From positions 6,630,149 through 6,694,148 of the forward strand of contig NC_052027.1 of assembly GCF_015832195.1 (NCBI RefSeq): DNA of 64,000 nt, given 5' to 3'. The translations under genes were made by a program, and so were the position numbers. Below the pieces are notes generated by a model. The model had not been told where the DNA came from. It saw only the letters and a program-made list of their open reading frames with translations, and ran no database searches. Numbering within the stretch: the first letter of the stretch is position 1; every line of letters starts with the position of its first letter. This DNA comes from Motacilla alba alba (lineage: Eukaryota; Chordata; Aves; Passeriformes; Motacillidae). Positions 26,403-38,300 of the stretch are shown here, one piece after another.

Positions 26403-29400
26403 AAGACAATGGCTGTGGTCTGTTGCACATTCTGGCTGTGGTAATGATGTGGTACCAGCAGTGCTACAAAGTGATGGGCTGCCATTAGATTATCTTCTCC
26501 CTCCCTGTGCCCATCTGTTCTGGGAACCCTCAGCTACCTGAGAAGAATTTTAAAACACCCTAGTTTTGGTACTGCAACTTAGCAAGCACAGACGTATTTC
26601 TAAGTTAAAAAAGAAATGTTTTTTTCAAGCTGTTGCATCTTGGTAAAGAAAAAGTGGATGTTCTATATGCTTGTCAGGTGGATATTAATGAGCAAGATGT
26701 GATGCTGTCAAATAGCTCCTGGAAATGACAGAGATTCTGTACTTCTCCAAGTCAGTAGAAGTTTTGATGATGAGTTTTGACAGGCACTGGATTAGGCCTA
26801 AAACATTCCCAGTTTTTTGGCCATTGACAATTTTTTTGACAGTTTTATAACCGGTAGAGACTTCCTACCACAATACAAATACGACAACACAGTGAAGACT
26901 TCCCCCAGGGAGACGTCTTTGCTTTTAGCTGGGTACCTTGTTACACCCCAAGGGAAATCAAACAGTGTAGGGATAAAGAACTTGATATCTGTAAAGTTGC
27001 TTAGCTTTTTCCCTGCTCTACTGGATATTTGTATTTTGTTATCTCTGGAGACAATCTACTATTTGGGAAAAGAATGAAAACAACCCTCCTAAAATAGAGT
27101 TTTACAGTTTAATGATCCCTGCACTGAAATATTACATTATACACTTAGGCTGCAGACAAGATGGAGAGGGAGGGTGGAACTACAATGAGGCCAGAGCTCC
27201 ATGACCCCATGTTCTTTGCCGAATCAATCATCTCAGTCTTTTTTTCATAAGGTGATGGTGACACCTAACAGAGCTGTTACGATAATTTGTTTATATAAGA
27301 AAAGTACATGACTCGAGGGATAAAGCTTTTTGTACCTGTATAATTTCCAACATTCCCAGGTTGCCTTTTGGTGTGGGATTACAGAACATCTGCTCTATTT
27401 AGTCCTCCGAATATTACTGTTAATGTTTTGGCAAAGGCACCTGAAACATAGCATACATGCGTAAGTTCATAATATCAAAAGTCACGAGGAGTGTATTCAG
27501 GTCCTGTTTGATTTATACCATGTGAGATTGCAAAGTGACATTGCAAACACAAAAGATAAACTAATAGAATGTTTAGCTTGATGTGGCTTAATTTGCACAA
27601 AAAATGGGAAGATTCAGAATTAAGTGTTTCTTAGCTACTTTAGGACCTCTCCCAGGTTTACCTGTAGTAAAAGGGGAGATGGGATCTATAACTGCTTATT
27701 AGACCAAAGGAACTGCCAGGCTGCAGCGCGACCCAGAAGCTGGGCTACCCTGAGCACTTTCCACGTGGCAGATAAGAGGTGTAAGGAAAAGGAGCAGTGT
27801 GTGAACAGTCAGCAGCAATGCCGGGAGCAGGGGAGGGACAAGCTGGAACCAGCAGTTTCAAGTGGAGAGCCTCAAGGGATCATTATGTCCATCCGTGCTG
27901 ACCTGAAGATGAAAATCCCACACATTTGCAGTGTCTACGTGGGCTTCGCTGTTCCTCCCACCCAGTCCCTAGTTCCTACTTCATGTATCTGTTTTCCAGG
28001 GTCAAAGCTGTTTCTGAGGCAAGCTGAAGGCCAGTTTCCCTGCATGTGAGTGGAGCAGTGAAACAGACTTGTTTGTGTTCCCTCCTTCAACTTCTGTTCC
28101 CAAATGGTGATTCCCTACCCAGGCAGACAGCAGGGATGTTATCTGCAAGGACAAGGCTACCCTGCATTTCCACTGTGCCCCACCTTACACCAGGGTGCAG
28201 AGCAATGGATGGCTCTCACAGGACACAGCTCCTGCTGCAATGCACTGGCTGGGAAGATGTTTGAGTTGCCCAGTTTGACCCAGGACTGAGATGAAGGATG
28301 TTTGGGTATTATTGGCCTGGGTAACCTTGAATTAGTCACTCAATGTGCACATCTCAGTGTTCAGGGGAGTGGGATGGCACTGATGGCTCTGCAGCATCCT
28401 GGCATATCATTTCACATCTCCCTCAGCCACTGGCCCTAAAATGGGGACCAGGATATGGGCCCACGGAGAGCGGGTTGTGACAGCAGTACAGTGCTGGTAT
28501 TGCTGGGAATGGCAGGGAGCACTTCCCAGCCTCCTACGGTCAGAGGAGCAAACTCCCAAAGAACCCAGTGATTCAGACCTTGATGGCAGCAGCATACTAC
28601 ATGGGGTAAGAAGAAAACCCCAGGGAGGAAGCAGGAGCTTAAAGGACTACAGTAGATGAGTGTATTTAAATCCTTTTAACGAGGACCAAAAAGAGTTGGC
28701 TTGGCACAGATAAATATGAAAATTAAGTATACACCAAGAACTTGCAAGTTTCAGTCCCTCCAAACAAATGTGAAAGGCTTACAAAACTTAAAAATCCAGC
28801 TTTGACACAACTGCTGAAAATGTCTTTAAAGAGAAGCCTCTATGAGAGCTTTCAAAACAAAGAGAAAGGCAGTCCAGAGTGGTATCCTTTTTACTAGCAT
28901 CAGCAGATGAATGAGAGAGGCAGGAGAGGGTGGTCACCTGTTTGAAGAGAATGAAATCTTTCACTTTCTGACCACACAGATTAGACAGAAGGAAAAGAGT
29001 TGGCTGTTTCAGATATCTTGTAGCATTGAGGGGCAACCATCAAAGAGAAACTGTCTGCCTTGTGGGATAATGGTTGGGCAAGCAAGAGGATGCAGCAGAT
29101 AAAGGAAGATGATGCTTGCCCAGAGAGACTGAGCCACAAAAAACAAAGATTAGTACTGGAGATGGCCTCACCTATAGTGAAAATTAAATGGTAACAAGGG
29201 GGAAAAGCAGTACAAAAACCTCAGGAAATCTGGGTTCTTCAAGTGTATTCTTGCAGCAGTGTGCACTGCCTTAAATTTCTCACTGAAGTTTTGCTGTTGC
29301 AATCAAGTTCTGATTTTGTAGTTTATACGAGAGGCATTTGCAGCTCAAGTTCTGCAGTATTTACATAGGCAAAATTCCCAGTGTTTTAAGGGGATTTTTC

Positions 29401-31158
29401 TATGGGTAGGTAGGGGCTCTTAAGTCTTACTTTTGACTGGGTGAGGACTTGGAGTCTGCACAGTTACCATACCGTAAGTATTAATAGATCCTTCCTAATA
29501 GGAAAGTTATTTGAATTTAAGATTGCAGCTTAGTTTCTCTAAGCTCCACATAATCTATTTACTCACAGTACAGCTTTCATTCTGCACTTACTAATCTCCA
29601 GCTGTAAAGATTCAAAATGCCACAGAACATACAACTTGTGCACATTGATGGAAATGGCTCTGGAAGTCATGTCATGCTGCATGGAATGCATAAATGTATG
29701 TTTAGTGCCATTGCGAAGCCAGGATTTGGTCCTGGGAGGTTTCAGACCGCTCCCAACTCTGCCCCATAATGGAGTCCCATGAGTTGGATCCCCTCTTCTC
29801 TAAATGATGGAGTTGTGTTTCTCGCCTTCCCTCAGGTTGGTGGTGTCAGATCAGTGGGTGAGGCTGTGAGGATGCTCCACAAAACAACCTTGCTCCATTC
29901 AGCTCAGTGCCAAAAAGGGAAGGGTCCTACCCAGCCAAGTCACAGGCATGTGCTGTCACTTCTCAGCCTCTACCAGCTCCTGAGCTCCATCCAACCTCAC
30001 CCCAGAGCCAAATTAACTGGTCACCTTGTAGAAAACTAAGGAGGAAAAAAAACTCCAAAGCTTTGGTAACTTTTCCTGTGACAGTGAGCTAACAGAAGCA
30101 AGGCAGCTCATTAGCCCCTGACATGGCAGGGGGGTGCTGAGGCTGAGAGTGATGGGATGTGGGAGAGGACATTTGTGAAATGGGGACGCCCAGGGGCAGC
30201 CCAGATAAACCAGACCTGTTTCCCAACACTGCTGATCAGAGGCCTGAAGGCTGCACCCCTCTTTCCCAGACACTGGCAGGACAAGCTCCACGTAAGCCTC
30301 CTCCCCTCCCCTCTGACTCAGCCCTAATGCTATGTTAAGCTTTTCACCTCCCCTTCCTCAGGCAACTCGGTTCACTTTTCCTCACTCCCCCTTTGCTGAT
30401 CAGCTGCTCAATATTGCTCCACATGCCCAAATGGCAGCACAGGCTCCCCCTGGCACTCCTGGGAAATGTGTCCACACCCACCTGAGCTCGGGATACAGCC
30501 TAACCTTCCTTCTCCCATGATTTCTGGAGCATTATCCCAAGCTCAAGCATGCTGTATCTCTCTCTGTGAAGACTGAAAGGTTTGGGGTACATATGGACAT
30601 TGTAGGGAGGTGGTCAGGGCTCAGGGTGCTCTGCAAGCACTGCAGCTCAGGGAGATACGGGTGAGTTATCTCTCAGTAAGTATCCAAGATTTTAATTAAA
30701 CCTGGTTTATAAGCGTGGGAACAATGCCATGCAGGGAGGTTATGTGCCATTACACCTTGCCCTAAGGATGTGCTGACTTGGTCTCCACAATCCTGGAGAT
30801 TCCTGCACTGTCGAGGCTCTGCCTCTCAGCCCTGCAACCCTGGCCAGCCAGTAGCAGGGTTGAAGATGCACAGCTTTGCAGGTGATGCTTTATTTACTCT
30901 TTTACATTCATCATAGAAAATTAATAATTGACTCTTAATAGCTGAGGTTTGTAGGACTCCACCAGTTGTTTTGAAGAGTCAGGAGGTGCCATTTTGCCCA
31001 GAAGTGGATTCTGATTTGATTTTTATTATAGAACTTTCTGCAGAAAATACCAACATTTCTGTGCCTTGTGCCAAAGTGAGCAAAGAATGTAAAGAACTTT
31101 GACGTTTTCTATGGAAGTGCAAACTGAACTTCCAAACTTCTCTTTTGGCTTGCTTACG

Positions 31159-31188
31159 GGTTTTAAAGGTTTTAAAACCTTTTAAACC
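31159..31188. repeat. AT-rich palindrome with perfect 18-base core
   Basis: The core AAAGGTTTTAAAACCTTT (31165-31182) is its own reverse complement. The surrounding 30 bases (GGTTTTAAAGG...CCTTTTAAACC) stay palindromic apart from one mismatched position in each arm. It sits about 1 kb before the ADAMTS9 start codon, upstream of the CpG island. Function unknown. Confidence 0.8.
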
Positions 31189-31488
31189 AAGGCTGAGGGT
31201 TTTGATTTGAAGGAGGGGTAGAAGCCAACACAATTATATGTAGCTCTAAAGGATGTCTTAAATTTTTACAGAGACCTTTCAAACTGTACAACAAAACAAA
31301 ATAAACTCAGATAAGGATATAATCTTCCTTTTGCCTCAGGGTGCCTGAAAAGTGCACAACACAAAACTAATCCTGAACAAAAGTTGCTTGAATTGCCTCT
31401 TATCTGAGAAATGCAGAAGAAAACAACTGCTGTAAGTGCCACACGGGATTCTTCAATTGCTGATCCACTTCTTCAAGCTGCCTTGGAG

Positions 31489-31506
31489 AAAAAAAAAAAA
31501 AAAAAA
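31489..31506. repeat. A18 homopolymer upstream of the promoter
   Basis: Eighteen A residues about 700 bases before the ADAMTS9 ATG, close to the left edge of the GC-rich promoter block. Such rigid tracts can disfavour nucleosomes; any role here is inference. Confidence 0.9.
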
Positions 31507-31817
31507 GGGAAAACGTTAATTAGGTAAGAAAACTCAGCTCTCCTCCCAGTGAGTGACAAAGGGACTCATCCCCACCAGGTCCTGGCAGAGCAGGCAGCTG
31601 CCGGTGCCGCTCTGCCAGGGCTACTTTAGGATTTTAAAGCCTTTTGGATGGAGCCGGCGGGGAGCGGGCGCCGAACCCGAGTGTGCGAAGCCGTAGCTCG
31701 GACTCCCCCCGCCCGCTCCATGCAGCTCCAGCGATGGCTTTTCTTGACCAAAACCTGCGACTTCGGCTTTCGCCAACGATGAAAAAAGTGACATGAAGGA
31801 AGGAGTGGAGCGGAGGA

Positions 31818-31854
31818 GGGCGGGCTTGATCTATGGAGCACGCCCCTTTTTAAA
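31818..31854 (+). promoter_or_regulatory. candidate core promoter: GC box and TATA-like element
   Basis: GGGCGGG (31818-31824) is followed by CACGCCCC (31840) and a TATA-like TTTTTAAA (31847-31854). If the latter is used, transcription would start near 31880, giving a leader of about 330 bases. The TATA match is weak, and a dispersed CpG-island start is equally plausible. Confidence 0.35.
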
Positions 31855-31993
31855 CAGAGTCCCGGCAGCTCTCGTCCACCAGCCCGACGGGGGGAGAGGC
31901 GGAAAGCGAGGGAGAGCAGGCAGGCGGGCGGGCGGGCGGCTCCCCCGTCCCGGCCCGTCGGTCCCGACCCCGGCCCGTCCGCCCCCGCGCACC

Positions 31994-32041
31994 ATGCGCG
32001 GCCCCCGGCGCCCCGCGCGCCGCCGGCCCGCCCGCCCCTAA
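31994..32041 (+). CDS. upstream ORF (15 codons) in the ADAMTS9 leader
   Basis: An ATG in the context CACCATGC starts a 15-residue arginine/proline-rich frame, MRGPRRPARRRPARP, ending at TAA (32039-32041), 170 bases before the ADAMTS9 ATG. The main start has the same CACCATGC context, with A at -3, so scanning ribosomes should recognise both. It is the only ATG between the presumed start site (about 31880) and 32212. If transcription begins before 31793, the same frame opens at an earlier ATG there and is 82 codons long. Seen: the frame and its context. Inferred: that it lies in the mRNA and lowers translation of the protease. Confidence 0.4.
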   Translation: MRGPRRPARRRPARP

Positions 32042-32100
32042 CGCCGCCCGGCTCCTGCGCCTTCCCGCGGCAGCGCTCCGGGGGCCGGGAGGGGGGCCAC

Positions 32101-32167
32101 AAGAAAGGAGAAGAGAGGGGAAAAAAAAATTAAAAGAGGGAAAGGGAGGAAAAAGGAGGAGAAGAAG
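32101..32167 (+). repeat. polypurine tract in the 5' leader
   Basis: Sixty-five of 67 bases are A or G; the only exceptions are two adjacent T at 32130-32131. It ends 44 bases before the ADAMTS9 ATG. Such tracts can form triplex DNA or, in mRNA, an unstructured purine-rich leader segment between the uORF stop and the main start. Confidence 0.85.
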
Positions 32168-32211
32168 CGGAGGCGGGGAAAGCTGCTCCTCCGAGGACAG
32201 CGCGCAGCACC

Positions 32212-32305
32212 ATGCAGCTGGCGCCGCTGGCGCTGGCACTCACCACGCTCTTCATCGACGGCTGGAGGACGGCAGCGAGGAGGCAGAAGCTGCACCCCAG
32301 GCAAG
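32212..32305 (+). CDS. ADAMTS9: ADAMTS9 exon 1 coding part: signal peptide
   Basis: Encodes residues 1-31 plus one base of codon 32. Residues 3-15 form a hydrophobic core ([13 protein letters not shown]) typical of a signal peptide, followed by basic residues and LHPRQ, the conserved end of this exon in the family. The donor is G|GTAAGG. The start was chosen because it is the first in-frame ATG, has CACC before it, and gives the signal peptide. Confidence 0.93.
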
Positions 32306-35300
32306 GTAAGGGGGTGCTCGGGGAGGGGCGCGGGGAGTGCTGCGCTGCCGCCCCCCGGGGCCGCGGGGCTCGGCCACTTCACTCAGCGTCTGTCCCCTCG
32401 CAGCCCAGCTGCTGGAGAAGCTCAGCGAGTACGAGATCGTGACTCCTACCCGAGTGAATGAGTTCGGTGAGCCCTTCCCCACCGATGTCCACTTCAGGCG
32501 GCGCCGGCGGAGCACCAGTGCTGCCCCCGACGCCTGGACGGCGGCTGCCGCCGACTCCCCGAAGGCACACTACAGGCTGTCCGCCTTCGGGCAGCAGTTC
32601 CTCTTCAACCTGACGGCCAGCTCGGCCTTCATCGCCCCGCTCTTCACCGTCAGCCTCCTGGGAGAGCCCGCCGCAGACCAACGGCGCCTCTACGCCGAGG
32701 CGGCCGACGCCGATGTGAAGCACTGCTTCTACCGGGGGCACGTCAACGCCCGCCCTCGGCTCACCGCCGTTATCAGCCTCTGCTCCGGGATGGTGAGACC
32801 CCCGCCCCGCTGAGGGCCAGGGGCGGAAGCGCGGAGGAGGAGCGGGGCGAGAGAGGGTGGGCGGGCGGAGCGATGGCGCCCGCCCCTTCCCCTGACGGCG
32901 GCGGGCGGCTCCGGCCCACCCCGGCCGGGGCTTGCTCCCACGCCGCTCTTCGTCGCTCGGGTGCCGGGGTGCGCCGCTGCTGCTCCGCGGATTTTGAGGG
33001 AAAAATGCCACCCACCGACACCCGGAGGGGCCGGCCCGCGGGCCAGACCCGGGCACGGACCCCGCCTGCCTCTGGGGGTGCCGGTGAGGGGTGGCTGCGG
33101 GCTGGCCCCGGAGCCACCCGGGACCAGGGGCATGTCCCGATCTCTGGTACCCTAGCTGGGTGCCCTTCGGTGCGGGGATGTTGGCACCGGGATGCGCAGA
33201 AGCTCCTAAAAGGGCTGACTCTTCCGTCTGTCCTGGTGCCTTTCAGTGCCACGGGGTGCCAGTCCTAGGGGCTTCCCGGAGGTTTCTGCTGGCTTCATTC
33301 AGTCCCGGGGTTCCTCTGGGTGCGTGTGTTCACCTAGGCTTGGGCACATGTGTATGTGGCTTCTCTCCCAGGTGCTGACTGTGGATACCAGTATGGGATG
33401 GCTGCAGAATGTTTTGTCTTGGATATTTTTTTATTTACCCACCAAATATGTGCATTCACAGTTGTGTGCAACTAGGAGCGTTGATGTCTCCTCATAAGCA
33501 GGGATTTCACTAGCTGGACACCTTCCTCTGGTCCTTATGTGTGGGTTAAAAGCCTGTCTCAGGGAAACATGCTGTGTGAAACCAGCACTGGGGTTGCACT
33601 GGGGTTTCCCAGTGGGGAACCACCCCAGTGATGGGGTTGCACTGGGGTTTCCAGCACACAGCAGCACCATCATCCTTTGGGCAGGACTGTCTTGGTGAAA
33701 GTCACTGGCATAAGGGCAGGGTCTGGCAGACATGCCTCTCTCATGCTCCCTGCCTGTGGGTTAGTAATTAGCCCTCTGTAAGCACCAGTGGGTTGGCTGT
33801 GCAGCCCAGGGTGGGTGCAAGCAGTGTGACCGAAGCTGGAGCTCCAGCCACTGCCTTCACAGGGGTTACCACAGAACTAGGCACACCTCCCTCATTAACT
33901 GCTTGCTTTGTGGGGTAGTGCTGCTAGGTGGCTTGTCATTGCACAAAGCTGACCTCCTGTTCCTCTCTCTGGACCCTCTCAGCTAGGCACATTCAAGTCT
34001 GATGATGGGGACTATTTTGTAGAGCCACTCCTATCGCTTGAGGAACAGGAGTATGAAGAGGAGCACAATAAACCACATCTTGTCTACCGACACCGGACAC
34101 CTCCAACCAACTCTTCAGGGGACTGGCAGACTTGCAATACTCCAGGTACTCATTTTCTTACTGCCTTGGATGACTTGATACTTGGAAGCACTATTTGCAA
34201 TTAAAAGGCAGTAGGTTTGTGGGGAAAAAAAGAGATTTGGAGTTGAGGGACCCTTCTAGAAATGGTGCTGGGACTGGGCTCGTGGCAGTAATGTTGTCCT
34301 GGTGCGCCCATGCTTTCTAGGAATTGGTTATAAGGAAGTTGCGGTCAGAAAAAAAGTTTCCTTTTGATTCCTTATGTAAAGCTGGCAAGAGAGCTTTTGA
34401 TCTGTCTTGCCTTAAGTATCCTGTGAGCCCTTAAACTTGTTACATCCTACGTGTAATTCCCAACTATCCTAATCTGATATACTCTCTGTCTGATACTCTG
34501 TCCTTTAAATGACATCTGTCTTAGTCTTGCTGTGCTCCTGGTCTTCTTTCCCAAATCTGGCTGTGAGTTGCCACCTCTTATTTCTTTCTAGTGGAAATGA
34601 GGAGGTCCTAACACCAAACCTGAAAGTTCTTCACTTAGTAATCACTTTTCCATGGTTCATTTTCAAAGGCTTTTTTTTTTTTCCTCATGGCCCTTCCTCA
34701 ACCAGCACCATCTCCCTGACCTCCTCACTCCTTCTTTCTAGTTCTTGCACATATGAAAGAGCACAGGCCTTTTTCTCTCCCCCTTCATGTGCCTGGATGA
34801 GCAATAGCCTTGTTCCTACTGTCCCTGTTATCTACAGTGGCCTCCTGCTTCTCTCTGCTTCCTTGACTTCCTGATGTTCACAACTAATCCTCCCCTTTGG
34901 CAGCAAATACCTAAATTTTCTCTGCAGAAGCTTATTCCTTCGGTCTCCTGTTTCACCTGCTGTTTTGCCCTCCTCCTTTGGCCTGCAGCTAGATCTACAG
35001 GAACTTTAAAACCTAAACAGAGTAGACCTTGACTGAGTTCCCTTGTGGGCTGCAAGCTGCTCATATGCTACAAAGTAGTTGGAGTTACTCAGGAAGTAAA
35101 GGTACCACTGGAGGAGAAGTATGGTGCCCAAATTAGGCTGCAATTAGCACATGTTACTTGTTTGGCACCCATGACTGTGGATCCTGGCTGTGCTGTCGAG
35201 CTGTCAGTCTGTTCAGCTTGCACTGATCATGCTGAGTCCAAAGATGCTCTGATACTCTGTGACCAGCCAGAGCAACATGTGTTTCTTCTAAAGACATGTG

Positions 35301-38300
35301 AATCCACGTCCACATGCAAACGTATGTGCCAGGGGTACAGTGGCACCTCTCACAAGGCTGTCATTGTTTGTTCTTCCAAGGGTTGCTGCTGGAATATGCC
35401 ATTCTGGTTTCTCTCTTCCAGCTGTTTCTGCTCCCTTCTTTGAGATCAGATGCAGGAGACTCAGAACAGTTGGAAAGAAACACGGAATCTGGCACATTGC
35501 ATCAGTAACCCTTGGAGGAACGGAGCAGCAGATCACAAGACTCATTGAATCAAAGGTAGCTGGGAGGGCTCTGAATTTTGCTTGTAAACTTGACTCTGTG
35601 CTTCTGTAACAGACTGCTGTATTTCACCCCTCTGTATCTGAGTTCCCTTTTAGAATATTATTCTTCTGTATTGTAATTCCCAAGAATGATACTCCATCTG
35701 TGATTTTACCAATGTGCTATATATCTCTTCCTCGTTCGTTCCAATATGCTTTGCTTCTTGCTTGTCCTTGTTTTCTTGCTCTTCTCAGTTGCTTCATGTA
35801 GTGGAGGGAGGAGTTCTCACCTCTCAAACACAAGTTTAAGTGTTCCAGATATGCATGAGAGTCTTGTCTTCCTGTCCTCTTTCCCTCCATCTCTCCCCCT
35901 TTACCGTCTCTTCTTTTTGTCATCGTCCAAGCTTTTGAAAGGGCATGATACTATGGCCATGTGTGTATGGTGAACAAGTCTTGGTTATTTCATTTAAGGA
36001 GCAAGTTCAGAGCAGCTTGGGCAATGCTGAACCTTGGCATCCTACCTGAGGTTACATCTGGTGAGCGGTGTCTCGCATGTCTTTGCAGCAGAGGTGAATG
36101 TGCAAAATCTAGCAGCACTCACTGTTTTAGATGAGGTGTGTCTCTCACTCCTGCCAGAGAAGAATGGTTTCGTGAGAGTTTGGGAGTTAGTCATAATTGT
36201 AGGGTGTTGTGTGAATCCACTCTCTTTTGTCAGAAGAATGTGTGAAACGGTGCATTTGCTTTGCAGGCTTCTAGCAAGGGTGGAAATTTGCTTGAAGAGG
36301 AAATTCATGGGAGGGAAATCTAAGTACCCTCCCCTGAGGTGAGCAAGGGACCCTATGTTGCCAGGCAGTGGTGCTATTAAGAATGACTTTCTGATAGTCA
36401 TCTTCCTGGAAATGATTAATAGTCAACATACTGGTGTGCCCTTGCCATAATGATGTAATTTTAGACTTCTTGAGGTATTCAGGAAAGTTTCCCTTGTGAA
36501 TTGACTAACAGCTTGAGTAAAAGCTTTCATTTGCAGCAGTCTCCCTGGCCTTACTTTTAGTTTTCAGCATCCTGAGGTCAGCTTAGAAAACCAGGTATTT
36601 GCTTTTGTTAAGTTTTAATTAGCAGTTTCTGATAACAGTTTTGGGTCCTCTGACATAAAGGATACTCTGCAGGTGTTCTGGAAAAAGATCTTTTTCCTCT
36701 GAATGCTGATGGATATCAAATGGAAGCTGTGCTCTGCAGATGAACTTTCACAGCACAGCACTGGGGTCTCTGGCAATGCATTTCAGCCGTCTGGCATACA
36801 GCTCAGCTGCTGCATGAAAAATTTTGGACAGAGTTTTCCTTGGGGTAACAGGTTAATGTAGTTTCAGTCATAGGAAATGGTGCATTTTCCTCTCCTTCTT
36901 TTCTTTTAGTTAGTGCCGTGAATCAGTTTGTCATCTGGCCGGGGATCTGGCAGAATAATTAGTTGTGTTTTACTGAATAGCCCTGACTGGATGAGGACTT
37001 GGCCAGGCGGACAGCATGATGTCACTTAGGTTCAGCACCATTACCACCCATTGCTTCAGGATAGCAACCTCTTCCGACCCAATTATTAAATATCCGCTTT
37101 TTTGAGGTGGAGGAGGAAGAGAAAAGAAATTGTGATCCTAAAAAAAGAAAAGAGGAAGTGGCTCATTGCAAGGCTGGAGGGCGCTGCTTTCCTGCACCCC
37201 ACGGAGGAACAATCTGACTCCAGTCATAAAGGCGTGGAGCTGCATCCTGCATCCCTGTGCCAGCTGCCTTCATGAGGCAGGCAGCACCTCCCCAAGCCCC
37301 CATCCAGGGGACCTTCTGCCAGGAGCAGATCCGTGAGCCTTTTCCATGTGAAACCATCAAGGTTTGATCTTGCAGAGAGATGTCCAGCTCCAGATGCCAA
37401 CAGGACACTGCCTTTGGTTATCACTTAAATAAATCATTTCAGGCACCTCTTGCTCTGAGTCTTAGGTCCATTTCTGCTGCTTCTCCTTTCTATCATATTT
37501 CCCATGTTTTTTGTCAGTGATGTATGTGTCCATGTATTTCTATGTGTATTTCGGTTGTTGAGGTCTCTGGAGCTCTTCTCTTCCAGTTTTGTTGGGGTCT
37601 GTGATAGCTTTAGCCTTCTACTGAACCTTAGCAATCATTCTGCCTGTTGGCCTCCCCTTGTTCTGACACAGATGTGGCCTCCATCTGCCTAGTTGCACTG
37701 AACCACAATTCCCCTGTGTCCGTGAGTCTAATTGCAAGTATTGTGCCCTTTCATCACCCCACTTCTGTTGCCTGCCCAGCTCTTGCTCCAAACTTAGCAA
37801 ATTCTGTCCAGCTTTTACTGTGACCCTGATGCAGGACTCCCAACTAAACTTTTTGGGGCAGCTCCTTCTTTGTACTCATGATGCCTTAAGTTTTAGCTTT
37901 CATAATTTTTAGATTCCATACTGCCTTAGAGTGTGATTCTGAACTTCATATAAAGTGTTAGTAAGTTCCCTTCACAGGATAGTTAGATAAAACAATCCTT
38001 TTCCGGCTTGACAACCAAGGACAGCCTCTACAGCCTCAGGCCCAAAAAGCATAAACAACAGCAAACTGCAGAGAGCAAACTGAGAGGATGGGATTTCATA
38101 ACCTGAGGCTATATTTGGACAATTAACCCCAGTACGTAAATGGACCAGAACTTATAAAAGTGTGAAGACTCGTGACCGGTTGTCCATCTTGGGTGCAGCC
38201 ATGGCCTGGCTCTTGTACTACCCAGGGTGTATCCTTTAAAGGCCTTTTAATACCTACTTTACTCCTTTAACATTGTCTAGTCTATGTTCCAGGTCAGCCT

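Larger units (their letters stand above)
19527..31619. other. upstream non-coding DNA, about 12 kb
   Basis: No supportable exon or recognisable interspersed repeat. The section 20340-20870 is AT-rich. Open frames such as the + strand one at 27624-28049 have no recognisable domain or codon pattern. Homopolymer and palindromic stretches are listed separately. Confidence 0.55.
31620..33280 (+). promoter_or_regulatory. ADAMTS9: CpG island covering the ADAMTS9 promoter and first two exons
   Basis: Composition switches sharply from AT-rich to very GC-rich near 31620 and falls back near 33280, with dense CpG throughout. The block contains the presumed transcription start, the leader, exons 1 and 2 and the start of intron 2. 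GC boxes occur at 31818-31824 and in the GGGCGGGCGGGC run near 31925. CpG-island promoters often fire in both directions, so an antisense non-coding transcript (as with ADAMTS9-AS2 at the human locus) is possible but is not shown here. Edges are approximate. Confidence 0.85.

Noticed and set aside
27624..28049. 141-codon + strand frame
   Set aside because: No family recognised and no consistent splice or start context. Left as non-coding.
32337..32813. 158-codon + frame containing exon 2
   Set aside because: Its start lies in intron 1 and its end in intron 2. Only 32404-32792 is exon, joined to exon 1 through matching phase-1 splice sites.
32379..33056. 225-codon frame on the minus strand, and neighbouring long frames in 31.6-33.3 kb
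   Set aside because: Stop codons are rare in CpG-island sequence. These overlap exon 2 or the GC-rich intron and leader in other frames.
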